DNA of 64,000 bases from Artocarpus heterophyllus (Eukaryota > Streptophyta > Magnoliopsida > Rosales > Moraceae), in assembly GCA_025403435.1 (NCBI GenBank), contig CM046327.1:10408218-10472217 (forward strand), read 5' to 3'. Below, one piece after another: positions 48,868 through 60,200 of this stretch. Position numbers and translations under genes: made by a program. The number at the start of each line of letters is the position of its first letter. The first letter of the stretch is position 1. Under the pieces are notes generated by a model. It was not told where the DNA came from and did not search any database. It was given only the letters and a program-made list of their open reading frames with translations.

Positions 48868-49623
48868 TCAAATCACCTCAGACTTCTTATCTTTAGAACC
48901 TGTAATTCTGGAGTTGGTGCCGTCTCTGTTCTTATATGGAACACCTTCATTGAAGATCATATCCTTGCTCTTGATAATCTTTCTATTTTGGTCATCCCAA
49001 AAACGATAACCAAACTCAAGTCCACCATAGCCAACTAGAAAACATTTTTTAGATTTTGCATCGAGTTTACTTGTAGCAGTAGAATCAATATGAACATAGG
49101 AAACACAACTAAATACTTTCAAGTAAGAGAGGTCAACCTTTTTACCACTCCAAACTTCTTCCAATAGCTTGAACTTCAACGGTGTAGATGGACTTCTGTT
49201 AATCAGATGAGCTATAGTGTTGATTGCCTTAGCCCAAAACGACTTTGGTAGACCCGCATGCAACCTCATACTTTTGGCATGCTCGTTCAGAGTCCTGTTC
49301 ATCCTTTCAGCTACACCATTCTGTTGTGGTTTCCCTAGAATAGTTTTCTTCATCTTTATTCCATTCTTAGCATAGTACCACTTGAAATCATCATCTATGT
49401 ACTCTCCCCCATTGTTAGACTGCAAGCACTTTACCTTCAAATCTGTCTCATTCTCCACCATAGCTCTATATCTCTTGAAAGCATCAAAGAAATCAGACTT
49501 GTTTTTCAGAAAGTAAACCCATACCTTCCTGCTTGAGTCATCAATAAATGTCACATAGTAATTAGCACCACCAAGAGAAGTCACTGTCAAAGGTCCCCAC
49601 ACATTAGTGTGAACTAGCTCCAA
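48868..49623 (-). pseudogene. Copia-2 integrase core, both catalytic Asp codons changed
   Basis: A 251-codon open frame covers the rve catalytic core and the following region. Expected catalytic positions read HTN (first Asp to Asn), LQSNNGGEY (second Asp to Asn) and NGVAERMNRT (Glu kept). Other integrase blocks are well kept: YYVTFIDDSSRKVWVYFL, FWAKAINTIAHLINRSP and FLVGYGG. The enzyme would be inactive despite the open frame. Confidence 0.9.
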
Positions 49624-49633
49624 CTTTTTGGAC

Positions 49634-49885
49634 TTAGGCTCTTTGCCTATCTTTGAGAATCTTTTGCTTGCCTAAGATGCAAGTTTCACACAAACTGTGA
49701 TCAATAGATTTTAATCCTAGCAGTTTTCCTTTAGAGTGAAGCACCTTCATTCCTTTCTCACTTATGTGTTCGAGTCTATGATGCGATAGCTCAGTATTAG
49801 CAACAGAGTCAGTAATTGCTATGGTATATTTGCAATTAGAGTTAATGTAGAGAGTTTCAGCTTTACACCTCCGAGCAACGACCAT
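49634..49885 (-). pseudogene. Copia-2 GAG-pre-integrase domain
   Basis: HHRLEHISEKGMKVLHSKG and CETCILGKQ form the HHCC zinc site; the usual Gly before the second His is Glu. A frameshift separates it from the integrase core. Confidence 0.8.
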
Positions 49886-49948
49886 GGCTCCCTTTGTGAC
49901 TTTCTAACCTCCACAATTGAAGGTCACATTATGTCCTTTGTCATCAAG

Positions 49949-50170
49949 TTACCCTATCGAAATCAAGTTGCACATTAATTTAGGTACATGTCTCACCTTA
50001 TGAATCTTCCACACAGACCCATTAGGTATTTTTAAACTAACATCTCTAATGCCAACAATATCCAAAGGTTTACCATCAGCAAGGTAAACTTTTCCATGAT
50101 TTTCAGCAACATAATTCTCCAATACTTCATGATGTATAGTAGTGTGGAATGATGCTCCTGAGTCTATCAC
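49949..50170 (-). pseudogene. Copia-2 aspartic protease
   Basis: MIDSGASFHTT holds the DSGAS active site (first codon GTG, Val). The frame runs to VRHVPKLMCNLISIG, the usual end of the copia protease region. It follows gag directly, separated only by an amber codon. Confidence 0.85.
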
Positions 50171-51031
50171 CTATGAATCAAGAGAATTGTCAACAGACAA
50201 GAGTAGGGCATCATGTGCTTCTTCAGTGGCGGCATTTACAGCGTCATTGTTCTTGTCTTTGTTTTTCTTCAGAGCCCTACAATTCTTTTTCAAGTAGCCA
50301 GTCTTTCCACAGTTCCAACACTCCACATTCCTACCGTTCTTCAACTTGCTTCTCCCATTCGTCGACTTACCCCTTTTGCCATTGTCCTTGTTGAAATGCC
50401 TCTCAAGTTTCCTGCCCCTATTCTCAACATTAAAGGCCGAGTTTGACGTTAAAGCTTCACCAGAATCCTTTCTACGAACTTCTTCTACCAAAATAGAATT
50501 TCTGACATCAACAAATTTCAATTTTACATTCCCAATCGAATTGGTAATGGCCACCCTCATGGATTCCCAACTATTTGGTAATGAGGCCAAAAGGATTAGG
50601 GCATTGATCTCATCTTCAAACTTAATCTCCACCGAGACCAATTGATTCAGAATGGTATTCAAATTATTTAGATGCTCTACCACCGAAGCACCTTCAAGCA
50701 TTTTTAAATTAAAGAGCTTCTTCATGAGGTGTACTTTGTTATTGGCCGAGGGCTTATCATACATGTCTGACAAAGCCTTCATCATCCCTACTATGGTCCT
50801 CTCGTTTGCTACGTTGTGGGCCACATTTTTTGATAAGGTCAAACAGATTACACCCAACACCTGTCTATCAAGGTGAGTCCACTCCTCATCCTTCATGCCT
50901 TTAGGCTTATTACCCAAGAGCAAGTGCAGTTTTTTATTGTAGAGGTAGTCTTCTACTTGCATCCTCCAATAGAAAAAATCCGAACCATCAAATTTGGTGA
51001 TATCGACAGCCAAACTTTCTTCTCCCATCAT
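50171..51031 (-). pseudogene. Copia-2 gag
   Basis: An open gag frame of about 286 codons from the ATG at 51031 (MMGEESLAV); codons further upstream lie in the primer-binding site and LTR, so this start is preferred. It contains FDGSDFFYWRMQVEDYL, the helical core with LTLSKNVAHNV and LLASLPNSWE, and a zinc knuckle CWNCGKTGYLKKNC whose His is Tyr. It ends SLDS at an amber codon before the protease. The frame looks intact, but the knuckle change should weaken RNA binding. Confidence 0.88.
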
Positions 51032-51050
51032 CGTTCTTAACCCAATCTTC

Positions 51051-51062
51051 GCTCTGATACTA
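51051..51062 (-). other. Copia-2 primer-binding site
   Basis: TAGTATCAGAGC on the minus strand, two bases from the 5' LTR end. It differs by one G-to-A change from the initiator-Met tRNA complement TGGTATCAGAGC. Confidence 0.88.
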
Positions 51063-51064
51063 GT

Positions 51065-51673
51065 TGTTGGGGAGTTAGGCATCTCCTAATTCTAAGAACA
51101 CTAAGAACAAATGATTGCAGAAAAGAAAAGACGAAAAAAGAACACCAAATTTTTATACAGGTTCATCTAAATTTAAGACTATGTCCTGTTTCTGCCACTG
51201 CAGATTCCACTATGATGAGGGAGATGATTACAGATTACAAGAGAAATTTCTATCACACACACTCAATTGTGTTTCCAAATCTCTCTTCTACCTAGCACAC
51301 TCTGTGGGAATTTTCTTCAACTCTCTCAACAATAGAGCTCTCACACTCACAAAATAATGCCTCACACAACCCTAGCTGTCTTTTCCCTACTTAAATACCC
51401 TCAAAGAAGAGTAAAAAATAGCAATTATTGAGAAACCCTAACAATCACACGTTTCCCTTTTGTGTTGTTGCTCAAAAATACTGATTGGAAGCCTTTAAAA
51501 AAAATCACGCAAAACAACGCCTTAGCATTGCAGCTCTTGAAACCAACACTGCGGCGCTAGTTTGATTTGGGTTGGCGCCACAGCACCCATACTTGGTGCT
51601 ACGGCGTCTAGGCTCTACCCGTTTGTCTCTTTTTCTTCTTTTGTTGGGTTTTGATTTGGCTCCACCTCCAACA
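51065..51673 (-). repeat. Copia-2 5' LTR, 609 bp
   Basis: Starts TGTTGGGG and ends TCCAACA, next to the AAATT TSD, and pairs with 46507-47085. Confidence 0.92.
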
Positions 51674-51678
51674 AAATT

Positions 51679-52186
51679 CATTTGAGTGGTGTAAAGGTAA
51701 TTTCATATGATTTAAAAATGAAGTAAAACAATTAAAAAAAAAATGTTAGTCGGTCGGTCAATGATTTAAACAATGTGAGTTATGAGTGTAATATTTATGC
51801 AGATGAATGTAACACTAATATACATTGTGTGTAAAGTCGGTGAATGTAATTCTTCAAAAAGGGTTAATATTTGTAGTAACCCTATTTGTGATACTAAACT
51901 TGTCCATTGTTGAGTAATGAATGTAACAGGTGCAATAAAACAAATTAAGACTTTAAACTAATTTGAGACTCGGTAATTGAGTGACACAGTAACAATATGA
52001 GTCGAGTGTAATGCGTAAACAGAAAACATATAACACTAATATACATGTGTGTAACATCGACGAATGTGATTTTTAAAACTTAGGAATGTTTACAAAGCGC
52101 TCCTGTTTGTGAAATTAAACTTGTCCAACCGCCATGCAACAAAAAGCAACACATATAAAGTGCATAATAATAAAGCATTATGATTG
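51679..52186. repeat. Diverged tandem pair, about 220-bp period
   Basis: ACACTAATATACAT-GTGTGTAA occurs near 51811 and 52030, followed in both by a CGRTGAATGTRAT block and by AAACTTGTCCA. No coding frame. Confidence 0.6.
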
Positions 52187-52194
52187 AGAATATC

Positions 52195-52560
52195 CAGTGA
52201 AGGAGTCAGCCTTCAATCTCAGTGAAAGCGTGGTAGTATACTATTTTTTTTGAAAAAATAAACAAACAACATAAAATTACATAAAAAATTATAGTACAAT
52301 ATTTTTTTAAGAAGTGCCAAACACATATAAAGAACTTTATGATATACATAAAAAAAAAAACCCTACTGATAGGCAGTGGCGGAGCCAACTTTTAATCTCA
52401 ATGAAGGCGTAGCAGTCTTCATTTGTAAAAAAATAAATAAATAGACTTAAAATTACACAAATTATAGTACAATATTTTTTAAGAAGTGCCAAACACATAT
52501 GGAGAACTTTATATTATGGAAAAAAATTCTACCGATTGGGTTTTGTCTTAACACGTCATA
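52195..52560. repeat. Tandem duplication of the hAT left end
   Basis: A second terminus, CAGTGGCGGAGCCAAC, lies at 52374. It is followed by the same order of blocks as the outer end (TCTCA-TGAA-GCGT, ATTATAGTACAATATTTTTT, AAGAAGTGCCAAACACATAT). Period about 179 bp. Confidence 0.8.
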
Positions 52561-53248
52561 GCTCAGTAAAAAAATTATTTTTTGTATATTTTTTATTTTA
52601 ATGTGATTTTGATCATATCGTTATGGATATCCTACTATAGAAGGATTTTTTTTTTGCATTTTTATACTTAAACTTTGAGGTTATAAAAATCATATCTTAT
52701 CTTTTTGGAGTTTTTTAATATATTTTTCTACTTTAGATTTCAAATTATGCTCAATTCTTACTTTTTTGTTATTAGTAAATTTTGACCATGAAAAAGATCT
52801 AAATATCCTTGAAAAAATAAAAAGAATAAGGAAAAATATAAATATGAGGATATTAGGTACTTTTTATAGTTAAAATCAAGTTTTGAACAAAAATAGGTAA
52901 ACATATAAGATGAATTTGACACATGAAGGTAAAACATGATGGAATTCTAACTACAAACTATATATCATAAATTTAAGATGTGAACATGATTAAAAAAACC
53001 AAAAATCTCCTATATATAAATCAAAAAAATATTGCAATAACTCATAATTAAAAGGATTAAAGTTGTTTATAGAAAAATATAGAAGATATATTGAAAAAAA
53101 TAAAATTCAGTGGGATATATATAAAAAAAATTAAATTTTAGTGGGGCCAAAACCAAAAAGTTAAAGTATTTAACAGGTCATATTTTAATTTTGAAAAATT
53201 TAGAGGTGACGGTTGCCCCCCACTCAGCCATGCGCAGCTCCGTCACTG
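52195..53248. mobile_element. hAT-like non-autonomous transposon, 1054 bp
   Basis: The left end CAGTGAAGGAGTCAGCC and the right end, minus strand, CAGTGACGGAGCTGCG are flanked by AGAATATC (52187-52194) and AGAATATG (53249-53256), an 8-bp TSD with one mismatch. An 8-bp TSD and CAGTG ends fit hAT elements. No transposase frame. The left terminal region is present twice (see next entry). Confidence 0.78.
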
Positions 53249-53256
53249 AGAATATG

Positions 53257-55800
53257 AATAAGGTAATTAAGGTAAATAATAATTAAGATATATGATAAGT
53301 GCAAGCATACTATATTAACACCAATTTGAGAATTAAGGCATAAATTTAAAAGCGAAGCAATATTGTTTCAAAGTGCATATAAAATAAGTGGAAAAAAAAT
53401 GATCATGCACATAACAGTTAACAATGCACACCAAAAAATTGTAGATAATGATCATAGCACAATGTAAAGAGTGGTGAAATAGGATAGTGGAGAAAGCAAA
53501 GTAGTAGTAATCATCGACAGAACGTACAAATATATATGTGCATGGTCAACTTTAAGGGTTAAAAATAGAAAGAAAAAAAAGACTAGAAATACACAGTAAG
53601 AACATTGTTAGATTACACAGTATGGCAATAAAGATACATATACATTGGCTTCAAGTTAAACGCATACAGGGACGGAGCCAAACTTTGAATAATGGGCACA
53701 TAATGAAGAAAAAATTTATAAACTAACGTCATATGAAAATTATCAACGCCCAAAACAACATATTTAATATAATTATTATGCATATTCTAAAACAATAAAT
53801 AGGGAGATTGGAGAACAACCACATTGCTTTGATAAGAAGTAATGTTCTAATTACAACACAATATCGGCAAAGCAAAACGAGGAAAAAAATATTTTGAAAG
53901 AGTTGAAAACTGAAAAGAGAGAATATTTAAGTAAATATTGTACCTATATGCTAAAACGATTAGAGAGAATCAAAACACAAACTATTATTTGAAAAAGAAT
54001 CAGAGTTTTTTTTTTTTTTTCCTGGAAAGAGCATTGAATAGAAGAATAAAAGAAAAAGAATGAGAGTTAAAAGGACATAAACAACAGAATTGAAAACGTA
54101 CCAAAAAAAAAAAAAGAAAAAGAGAAAAAGGAAAGAGAGAAATTATGAATATTAAAAAGGAAAGAGAGAAATTATGAATATTAACTATAAAAGTTGAAGA
54201 TATCACATGTATTCCAAACGCTAATATGGAAAGTTTAAAAATGAGTCAAATATCAAGTCTAAATTTAGAAGGTATGAAAAAACCGAAAACTAAAATATAG
54301 TGTTAATGGGGGCACATACGATTATATTAGAGTGATTTTAGGAATAGAATGTTAATAGGGGCACTTATGGTTATATGAGTGATTTTAAGAAGGAAAAATA
54401 TAGGAATATAATACGTTTTTTTTCCCTAACTCAGTGCTCCACTGTTTCTCACCTGGCTCCATGCCAGAATGCATATGTTGTTTTGACCATAAAATTTTGC
54501 TACCATACCATAAAAGAACATACTATTTTAAAGTATCATAATTTTTTTTGCTATCTTTTGCCTTTACCAACTGACAATCATCTTAAACACCTAAACACGA
54601 TATTATACTGCACGACCAATGATATGAACAACACATTAAGTTAGATAGACATCAAAAATTCATTTTTTCAATATTTTAACAATATGAGACTTAGGTTTCT
54701 TTTACCTTTACACGTCCTAGTAAAGTGGTGCTCTAGTTGGAGTCATCAATCTTGTAATGGATAGATCGAGCCATTCGTTTGTTTGAGCTGGTTTGAATAT
54801 GATACTATGATAGAATTTGAGTTTTCTAAGAACATGAACTTTCATATTAAAAAGTCAGACTTGTGAAGTAGGATGACCTAATGTCCTTATAAGTTTGTGT
54901 TTGTATTTATATTATAACGATGTGACTCGTGTTTATTTTAACCTTTAACCCATCAAGTTATCATTCCCAATCCTCTAAGCACTAATCAAAATCTCTCGTG
55001 GGGTTTTTTCCCCAATTATTTACAACCCCGGATCAAAATCCACATTCGATATTGTGGATATAATGTTGAGATGTCTTGTTCCTCTTTAACCCTCACTTTG
55101 AGAGAATAAAATCGTGTTGCTCGAGAAATTTGTTTAGTTACATTTTATTTTTCTCTGAAATATGGGCGAGACAGAGCAAAGAAAAATAAAAACAATTCAT
55201 TCTTCTCTCTGCATTTCTTCAATTTTATATCGCAACATCACGTGTTTTCTCTTACAAACATTTATATAAATTTAATCTTTTAAAATTTTCTGATCAGTCA
55301 ATTATTTACTATTGTCAAGTCAAATGGTGTTGGATTTTTTTAGTTCGAAATTATTATTATTATTATTATTTTTGTGAACTTAGATGTGAGAGAATTCAAC
55401 CTGTAATATTAGGTATGATTTACCGCTTATTTACACTTATGCTAGGCCATTGATAAATCACTTATTCTACTCTACGGAAGAAATTGACAAAAGGGCACAA
55501 AAAAAAAATCCTAATTAAAAAAATAATCTTTTTTTTTTTGACAAAAAAAACATATTTTTTTTGACAAAAAAAACACATTTTTTTAATCAAGTAAATTGTT
55601 TTAGGTTTTTTTTATAAAGACAAAAATAACTATAACGAAAAGTAAAACCTTAATAAAATAAAATAAAAATTAAAATAATTTTTATATCTAAAAAGTATAT
55701 TTTTTGACGTAAAAAAACTGTAAAACAAAAATTATTTGCTCAAAATTTTTTTTTCTTAAAGTTATTTTTCAAAATCCACCCTTGCCCACACAAATTAACT
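53257..55800. other. AT-rich intergenic region with an unpaired hAT end and short repeats
   Basis: No gene recognised. CAGGGACGGAGCCAAAC at about 53668 is a hAT-like left end without a matching right end. Direct repeats: about 30 bp (AGAGAGAAATTATGAATATT) at 54133-54182; about 48 bp (GTTAAT-GGGGCAC) at 54302 and 54351; TTTTTTTGACAAAAAAAACA twice at 55530-55575. A TTA microsatellite lies near 55350. Confidence 0.55.
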
Positions 55801-55880
55801 CTTTTTTGTTAGGACGCGCGTGATTGGCGCGTGAGAGACCAAAAACACTTTTATAGGAAGTGAGAATTTTTCGGCGATGC
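55801..55880 (+). promoter_or_regulatory. Probable promoter of the ARM/TPR gene
   Basis: TTTTATAGGAAG near 55851 is a weak TATA-like motif upstream of a GC-richer leader. The position is inferred from the gene structure; no transcript start can be read from the sequence. Confidence 0.3.
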
Positions 55881-56167
55881 ACCAGTCTTATAAAGTTTGA
55901 ACAGTGCAAGCATTTCAATTGGCCAGGATCTTGTACGGCTGTGATAATCCGAACAAAGAACCAAAACGACAAAAACGCCGTCGTATTCACCCGATTCCCT
56001 CCTGGGTTTCTCTACTTCGTCACGGTCTCTCTCTTCTTCCGCCATTATCGTTCCTCAACTGCAGGAGTTGAAGAAGCAGAAACCAGAATCGCAAGAACAA
56101 AAGCTTTAATCGCTAAAGAGAAAGCACTTCTCTTCATAGTCGAAAAACACAAAAGCGCTTGTTCTAG

Positions 56168-57217
56168 GTATCTTCTCTTCTCCTCTGCAGAACTGTCCTG
56201 TTTTATTCGATGACTTTTTTTTGTTTTTTGTTTTTGTTTTCGAATGTTGTCTCAAGCGTTCTCAAAAGTCAAATACTTTTGCTGAGTTTGTGGCGGAACA
56301 GGTTAGGGCTGGGATCTTGTTGTTCTTATTTTGATCTGTTGGGTTTTAAGTGATGAGGAATTCGCTTACTAAAATGTTCTCTGTACTTTGGATCTATTTC
56401 ATTTTGAGATTTGCTTGGTTTAAATGTGAGAAAGATCACTGCTATATTAATTCCATTTTTTTTTTCCTTTTGCAAGTGAAAATGTCATTTTTTAGTAGCT
56501 TTACTTGCTTGTCACTAGTTCTGATAGAGCTGGAAAATTTGTTATTTTGATTTTTTTTAATAGTTAGTAAGAATCAAAACCATTGTTTTCACTAGATTTT
56601 TTTTTTCTCTTCGTTATTTTCGCTTGGCTCTGAGGTTTTGGTAAGGAATATGGTGGTCACTACACGGGGAAGCATGTTTGATACAAAGGAATCTGTGGTT
56701 TTTGTTGTGTAGAAAACTAGATTGGAAGATTCATTAAAAGGGTATTTAGAAATTAGAATGGAGAAAAGTTCTGAAAAAGCATAGCAATTGGAGTTGATAT
56801 TGAAGACTTTGATGGATGCCACTCACTAGATAGTGAAGTAAATGGGTTAGCAAAAGGGTATTTAACAAGTTGGAAGAGTTTAGCATTTTGGAATTATTAT
56901 TGCAATTTGCTTCCGAGTGATTGCAGGAATTATAAAATCAGTGATAATCTATATAGTATTACTTTCTTAATGTCTGTGATGATCGTAAATTATTGAAAGG
57001 TGCTCGTTTGTGTAAGAGCAGGTTGGGAATTCTCTACTATAGACTTGACAAGTGAAATGGATTAGTGCTTGCATAATGTCATCAAATATATTTCAAGTTT
57101 AAGCTTTCGTATTTGTGTATTTTGTCCTTACTTTTGCTATGGTTGAATGGTTTGTTGTTATCCTCTCTTAGACATGAGATTTTGCTGGATGCTAAGCCAA
57201 CATGCCATTCTTTGCAG
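56168..57217 (+). other. Intron in the 5' UTR of the ARM/TPR gene
   Basis: Donor TTCTAG|GTATCT at 56167/56168 and acceptor TTCTTTGCAG at 57217 with a T-rich tract. The intron separates a leader exon (about 55.9-56.17 kb) from an 81-base exon part preceding the ATG at 57299. Splicing is inferred from consensus. Confidence 0.55.
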
Positions 57218-57298
57218 TATTGACATGCTCGTCGGACTCATCAGTGATTGAAGAGTTGAGTTGGTGGTATATGAATACCAAGGATTAGCAGACTAAAC

Positions 57299-60200
57299 AT
57301 GGATAAAGTTTCTTCCGACTGTCCATACCCAGGTTGTTTCTTTTGTGTCATGAAGGAAGGGAATCCAAGTAAACGCAGAGCAAGCGTTTTGAAATTCTTT
57401 AGAGAACTTCCTGCCCAGGATGATGATGGTCAGGTTCTTCCCATCAGCGGGCTTTGGAACACTGCCATGGCACATCCGAATGACCCCGAGTTCATCGAGT
57501 TGGGAATATTTGAATGCATGGCTGCTCTAATATGGAAGGGTCTAAAGAATCGTCGCTGGCTTTCTCACGACCAGAATATATACATTCCGTATTATGCAGC
57601 ACATATTATTGGGTCCTATACCATGAATATGGAGGAATTTGCAGAAAGAGCCGTACATGCAGGGGTTATCCCTCCTTTGGTGGAACTTCTTAGAGGGAGG
57701 TTAACTTGGGTTGAGCAAAGAGTTGCTATTCGAGCTTTAGGACACTTAGCGACATATGCTAGCACTTTTCCCGCTGTAGCTAGTCACGGTGAAATTCTCG
57801 AGCTTTCTATTCAATTGGCAACGAGTTCTCTGGAGATAGTGTACTCACATTTTTATCAATATGTTGATAGAAGGCTAAGCTATCATTGTGATTTGCTCAC
57901 GCGTGGAATGGGTGGCGTTGAAATGGAGTCCAGGAAGGCGGAGGAGTGGGCAAGTCAGTTGCAATGCTGGTCCCTGCAGCTCATCAACTGCTTTGCTTTC
58001 AAACCGGAGTTTCTTCCTACTATTTGCAAACCTGAATTCTTGACAAAACTGCCTGGCATGTGGGGTGGGCTCGTTAACGAGAATTCACCAGCTGGTATTG
58101 GTTTGTTGAGAACAATTTGTCATCATAAGCTTGGGAGAGGACCTTTTGCTGGCTGTCCTGGTGTTATTGAATCATTATGTAACATTGCGCGTTCATCCGA
58201 TGATTGGCAATGCATGGCCATTGATTGTCTTCTCTGGCTGCTTCAAGACCAAAGTACATGTCATAAGGTAAGTTCTTCTATGGCTTTATGCAAATGCTGT
58301 TTACATCTACTCTATGTTTACATCTACTTTTACTTTTACTTATCACATATTCTTGTTCTTCATCTTATATAATTCTGTAATTATCGAGGATTTATTTATT
58401 TACATCCTATGGAAGATTTAGTTGGTGTTGACCATTGTATTTTTTTTGTCTGCTTATGCATGATGCACAAAGTACATCAATTATGTTTCTTTCTTTTCTC
58501 TTTTAAAATAAGTAACAAAGTAGTCAAAATTTTCTTGGAAAAAATTTAGGTGTAAATTGCCACTCTTCAAAAAACAAAAACAGACATAAATATTGCTTCT
58601 TTTGAGATTTTATTTTGTCAATAGTTGGTGTATTATTTGGAACCAGGAATTTGATTTAAGTATCTAATGTCATTTTAGTTCCCTTTAGCATAATTCCACG
58701 AACTTTTTTGAGGTTTTTCGAAATTATGATGTTAATGTGGTACTCTAAGAATAAAGAGTTTTTGACTCTGGTATATTGTTTGTTTGAATACGTAAGGTCT
58801 GTTTGGCATTGCTTCTTGGAAGCTAGTTTTGGCTTCTTGGGTACAAAAGCTATTTTTTGAGAGTGTTTGATAATTTTTCAAAAGTGCTTTGGCCCTCAAC
58901 GAGAGCTTTCAAGTCAACGCCCACAAAATGTTGCTTCTCAAAAACGTTCTTCTAAGAAAACGTTGAACCTTGTACCACAGTTTTAGCAAGATTTTATTAA
59001 TTAATAAATGTTGTATTTTTTTTTATTTTGCTTATAAAATTTTTTAATATCATTTTTCTCCTATTAAGCACTTTAAAAAAATGTGGTTCCAAGCGTTAAC
59101 CGAAAAGGCACAGCCTATTTTTCTTTTCTACTGCCTACAAGCATAAGCAAAAGCAATCGCTTTGCGAAACGGCCCACATTCACCTGCAGACACACACACA
59201 AACATATTTATCTTTGTGATTGGGATTTTCTTTTCTCTTCACTGTTGGGTGGGTTTTGGAAATCATGCCTGGAAGTCTTATGCTTTGCTCAGAGATCCTC
59301 TAGCTACTTGAAACATTTGGTATTCTGTGACCTGGTGAATGTCTTGAATGGGAAGATATCTATGACCCCTGGCAATTGACTAGCAGATTTTTGTTGGAAA
59401 ACATTAACCTTGCCGCTTAATTTAGTGATTTTGATTGTTACTTTCATTGTGGATATTGAATATACTATTTTGTTTCTTGACCTTCCAGCAGCAGAAGAAA
59501 AGTGATGTTTACACGCACTAACTGTGTTTACGTTTTTTTGTTTTATTTTTATTTTTTAAAAGTATGACCATCCTTTATAGAAAATGGATCGTAGACTGCG
59601 ATCACCTGGCAATCACTTCTAGTGTGCTCTACCAATTTCACACTGTTTCCCATTTTATATGCAAATTTCACAATGCCGTGTCTGATTTAGTAAAAACTGT
59701 TCTAGGTGATTGATAAGGCGGTACCTGCACTAGTAGACCTTGCCGAGATCACAACACTGGGTGACCACAAGAAGCTTGGGGATTCCATTGTTAATGTTCT
59801 TCAGGAATGTATTGAGTCACAGGGGACAGGACGTAACACTCCAAGTAACCGTACGAAAGAGCTGATTGAGGAGCTATTAAGTTCCAGACAGAGATTGAAA
59901 TGGGAGAAGAATATGCCAAAAGAGGATCTACACATTAAACAGGCAGCTGCACTAGTTGTCAAGCTTGAAGGGAATTCTCTGTTCTCTTCGGGAAATATAG
60001 CTGGAGCTGCATCAAAATACTCGGAAGCATTGGCGTTATGTCCAGTTAGATCCAAGAAGGAGAGAGTTGTGTTATACAGTAACCGCGCTCAGTGTTACCT
60101 TCTGTTGCAACAACCTTTAGCTGCCATAAGCGATGCTACGCATGCACTTTGTCTTCACAACCCAATTAACCGTCATGCCAAAAGCCTTTGGAGAAGAGCT

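Larger units (their letters stand above)
46507..51673 (-). mobile_element. Copia-2: full-length Ty1/copia retrotransposon, 5.2 kb
   Basis: LTRs at 46507-47085 and 51065-51673 start TGTTGGGG and end TCCAACA; perfect TSD AAATT at 46502-46506 and 51674-51678. Coding order on the minus strand is gag, protease, integrase, reverse transcriptase, RNase H. Gag and integrase remain open over long stretches, but stops and frameshifts make the copy defective. Confidence 0.95.

Noticed and set aside
55860..56213. 117-codon frame as an N-terminal extension of the ARM/TPR protein
   Set aside because: It lacks an ATG start, a stop and a well-supported intron separate it from the main ATG, and its first part overlaps the probable promoter.
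56592..56822. Minus-strand frame of 76 codons in the 5'-UTR intron
   Set aside because: No domain, no promoter or splice support, and it lies entirely inside the inferred intron.
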